Positions 62,131-64,000 of a stretch of DNA of 64,000 nucleotides are shown in pieces. Source of the DNA: Oscillospiraceae bacterium (lineage in GTDB: Bacteria > Bacillota > Clostridia > Oscillospirales > Acutalibacteraceae); the NCBI GenBank assembly GCA_902772935.1, contig CACYCR010000007.1, positions 1-64,000 on the forward strand. The letters are read 5' to 3'. How positions within the stretch are numbered: position 1 is the first letter of the stretch; every line of letters starts with the position of its first letter. The position numbers and the translations under genes are program-made. The notes below the pieces were generated by a model. The model searched no databases. It had not been told where the DNA came from and worked only from the letters and a program-made list of their open reading frames with translations.

Positions 62131-64000
62131 TTATTCGGTTTTCTCGCGGTCATTTGCAAGCCATGTCATGCCAACCATGGTCATGTCGTCAAACTGCGGC
62201 GCTTCTCCTGTGAATTCTTTGGCAGCGGAGATGACCTCTTTGATGAATACCTCCGGCTTTTTGTCTGCACGGCGGTTCAGCGATGCAAGCATTCTGTCCG
62301 CCCCGAACATTTCGTTGTTCGCATTCGTTGCTTCCGGTACGCCGTCCGTATAGACAAATATGCTGCCGCCTCGCTCAAGCTGGATCTCGTAGTCCCGATA
62401 GCGCGCGCCTTCCATGCCGGCAAGGACAAAGCCGTGTTTGTCCTTCAAGAGTTCAAATTTTCTGTCGGGACCGCAAACGGCGGGGAATTCATGGCCGGCG
62501 CTTGCAGCCGTCAGGACACCCGTTGAAAGATCAAAGATTCCCAGCCAGCAGGTGACGAACATATCTGCGTCGTTGCCCTCACAGAGCTGGTTGTTCACAT
62601 CAGCGAGGATCTGCGCCGGGGTGCCGCCCTGCATGACACGGTTTTTGATCAGCGTTTTGGAGATCACCATAAACAGCGCCGCCGGTACGCCCTTGCCGGA
62701 TACGTCTGCGATCACCAGCGCCAGATGGTTTTCGTCAATCAGGAAGAAGTCGTAGAAGTCTCCGCCGACCTCTTTCGCAGGCGTCATGGAGGCGAAGAGG
62801 TCGATTTCTTTTTTCTGCGGGAACGGCGGGAAAATCCGCGGCAGCATATCCGCCTGGATCTGCGTTGCCACATTCAGCTCTGCGCTGATGCGTTCCTTTT
62901 CCGCAGTGACGGTTTTCAGGTTCTCCGTGTAGAGCTTCAGATCGTCCTGCATCTTATTGAAGCCTCTCGCAAGGTCACCGATCTCATCGCGGGTATCAAT
63001 ATCCGATTTCTGTTCAAAATCGCCGTCGCCGGTGTTTTTGACCGTATCCGTCAGCTTGATGATGGGCTTAGAGATGGTGCGCGAAATGAAGTATTCGACA
63101 ACGGCGACAACGAGCACGATCGCAACGAGGGCGCTCAGCGTGTTCACAATCAGCGATTTGAATTCGGCAGACATTTTTGTGCGCGCATCGGCAAACAGTT
63201 TGTCGGATTGCGCCGTGACTTTCCCGATGGGTTCCGTGATTTCTTCCGCATTGATCGCGGTGCAAAGGAGCCAGCCCGTGGAAGGAATCTCGCGGGCGGT
63301 CATGTAGATTTCTCTGCCGTCCATTTCGGCATGAAAGGCTTCGCCGTGACCGTAGGCGCAGTCGTCGATTTTTCTCATCACGCTTCTCGGGTCGGTAAAG
63401 TGATCCTCAAAAGCGTTGTACAGGCCGTTATGCGCTTTGACATCATCCATGAACGTGCTGTATGCGACCAGGTCTCTTGTCACACCGAGCACAAAGGTCG
63501 TTCCCGTTTCGCCGAGACCGCTGCCGATGACGTTGGACATCATCTGCTCAAAATTCACGTCGGCCGCCACAACGGCGACTACGGTTCCTTCGCTGTTCTT
63601 GACTGCCATGGAGGCTGTGATACACGGTCTGCCGTAAGAATCGATTTCCGTTTCCTTCCACATGATTTTATCGGGGGTGGATGCGGCGCTTTCGTACCAG
63701 TGCCGCTGCGTCACCACATAGTTTTCACGGAAAACGTTGTTGTCTGTGTACTGATAAAAGATACCGCTGGCAGTGCCGACATAGAGATTATCCAGCAGCT
63801 GACTGTTGTATCGCATGACCGGGGCGAAGATTTCCTCCATGTTTGACAGAAGCTTCAGTTCTGCCCGCAGCGCACCGGTCTCTTCGACCCCTGCGCTGAA
63901 CATATACCGCGCAGAAAGCGTATCCGGCGCCTCGGACAGATGAACGGGGGCGTAGGTGGTATTTGCATACTTCGCGGGTGAAGCATAGAGCCTTTCGGCA
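62131..64000 (-). CDS. dCache-HAMP-PP2C (SpoIIE-type) sensor phosphatase, 5' truncated by window edge
   Basis: At least 620 aa; the frame stays open to the right edge, so the ATG at 63903 is internal. Extracellular dCache-type sensor domain (YNSQLLDNLYVGTASGIFYQ, FVLGVTRDLVAYS, TGWLLCTAINAEEI), a membrane helix (VALVAIVLVVAVVEYFI), HAMP domain and a cytoplasmic PP2C phosphatase with VGGDFYDFFLID, VIADVSGKGVPAALFM and DDMTMVGM. This RsbU-like architecture dephosphorylates anti-anti-sigma factors and so couples an outside signal to an alternative sigma factor. Anti-sigma partners are not in view. Confidence 0.9.
   Translation of the reverse strand, partial: AERLYASPAKYANTTYAPVHLSEAPDTLSARYMFSAGVEETGALRAELKLLSNMEEIFAPVMRYNSQLLDNLYVGTASGIFYQYTDNNVFRENYVVTQRHWYESAASTPDKIMWKETEIDSYGRPCITASMAVKNSEGTVVAVVAADVNFEQMMSNVIGSGLGETGTTFVLGVTRDLVAYSTFMDDVKAHNGLYNAFEDHFTDPRSVMRKIDDCAYGHGEAFHAEMDGREIYMTAREIPSTGWLLCTAINAEEITEPIGKVTAQSDKLFADARTKMSAEFKSLIVNTLSALVAIVLVVAVVEYFISRTISKPIIKLTDTVKNTGDGDFEQKSDIDTRDEIGDLARGFNKMQDDLKLYTENLKTVTAEKERISAELNVATQIQADMLPRIFPPFPQKKEIDLFASMTPAKEVGGDFYDFFLIDENHLALVIADVSGKGVPAALFMVISKTLIKNRVMQGGTPAQILADVNNQLCEGNDADMFVTCWLGIFDLSTGVLTAASAGHEFPAVCGPDRKFELLKDKHGFVLAGMEGARYRDYEIQLERGGSIFVYTDGVPEATNANNEMFGADRMLASLNRRADKKPEVFIKEVISAAKEFTGEAPQFDDMTMVGMTWLANDREKTE

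Noticed and set aside
1..64000. Prophage, insertion sequence or integrative element
   Set aside because: No integrase, transposase, terminal repeats or phage structural genes were seen on either strand.

Overview
The window looks like part of the chromosome of a low-to-moderate GC Clostridia, probably an Oscillospirales-type gut commensal. This is inferred from strong AGGAGG-type ribosome binding sites, consensus TTGACA/TATAAT promoters, BspA-type leucine-rich surface proteins with Cys-rich repeats, GPH-type sugar transporters and many scattered glycoside hydrolases. No rRNA, tRNA, transposase, phage gene or CRISPR array was seen. Species cannot be named from sequence alone.

Layout. 1-9.5 kb: two large secreted proteins (BspA-like LRR protein; 2,399-aa protein with Cys-rich repeats, two duplicated DUF6273-like domains and a vWA domain), both ending in the same Cys motif plus hydrophobic tail. 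9.9-17 kb: M20 peptidase, aldose-1-epimerase-like protein, DUF3863-like protein, S66 peptidase, GNAT, and a nitroreductase overlapping a frameshifted Rrf2 regulator, with a perfect palindrome over the promoter. 17-19.4 kb (minus): tungstate ABC transporter tupABC behind a structured leader. 19.8-22.8 kb: GH2 beta-galactosidase. 23-26 kb (minus): SDR, then hypB-hypB-luxS. 26-32 kb: secreted six-hairpin glycosidase-like protein, acylphosphatase, and a minus-strand TipAS/phosphoesterase/GH95 fucosidase cluster. 32.4-36.2 kb: GH30 plus GPH transporter. 36.2-43.8 kb: phosphodiesterase/LamG protein, aldo/keto reductase, FeoA-FeoB fusion, Cys-rich Feo partner, CASTOR/POLLUX-like channel. 44.1-53.2 kb: seven-gene operon (lipoprotein, uxuA, ABC ATPase, FtsX permease with coiled coil, class II aldolase, secreted phosphoesterase, iolC). 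53.3-56.3 kb: 36-aa hydrophobic peptide, small secreted protein, thioredoxin, phosphoesterase, HAD phosphatase. 56.5-61.7 kb: GDPD-like protein, membrane LRR protein, second GPH transporter, GH101-like hydrolase. 62.1-64 kb (minus): PP2C-type sensor phosphatase running off the edge.

Together the genes describe a glycan forager: beta-galactosidase, fucosidase, GH30, GH101-like and six-hairpin enzymes release sugars; GPH carriers import them; epimerase, oxidoreductases, mannonate dehydratase, IolC and aldolase feed central metabolism. Metal handling (tungstate, iron, nickel) and surface display are the other themes. The most unusual signals are a recurring C-terminal tail (also resembling a free-standing 36-aa peptide), altered active sites in a GDPD and a phosphoesterase, tandem hypB genes beside luxS, and the leader RNA before tupA.
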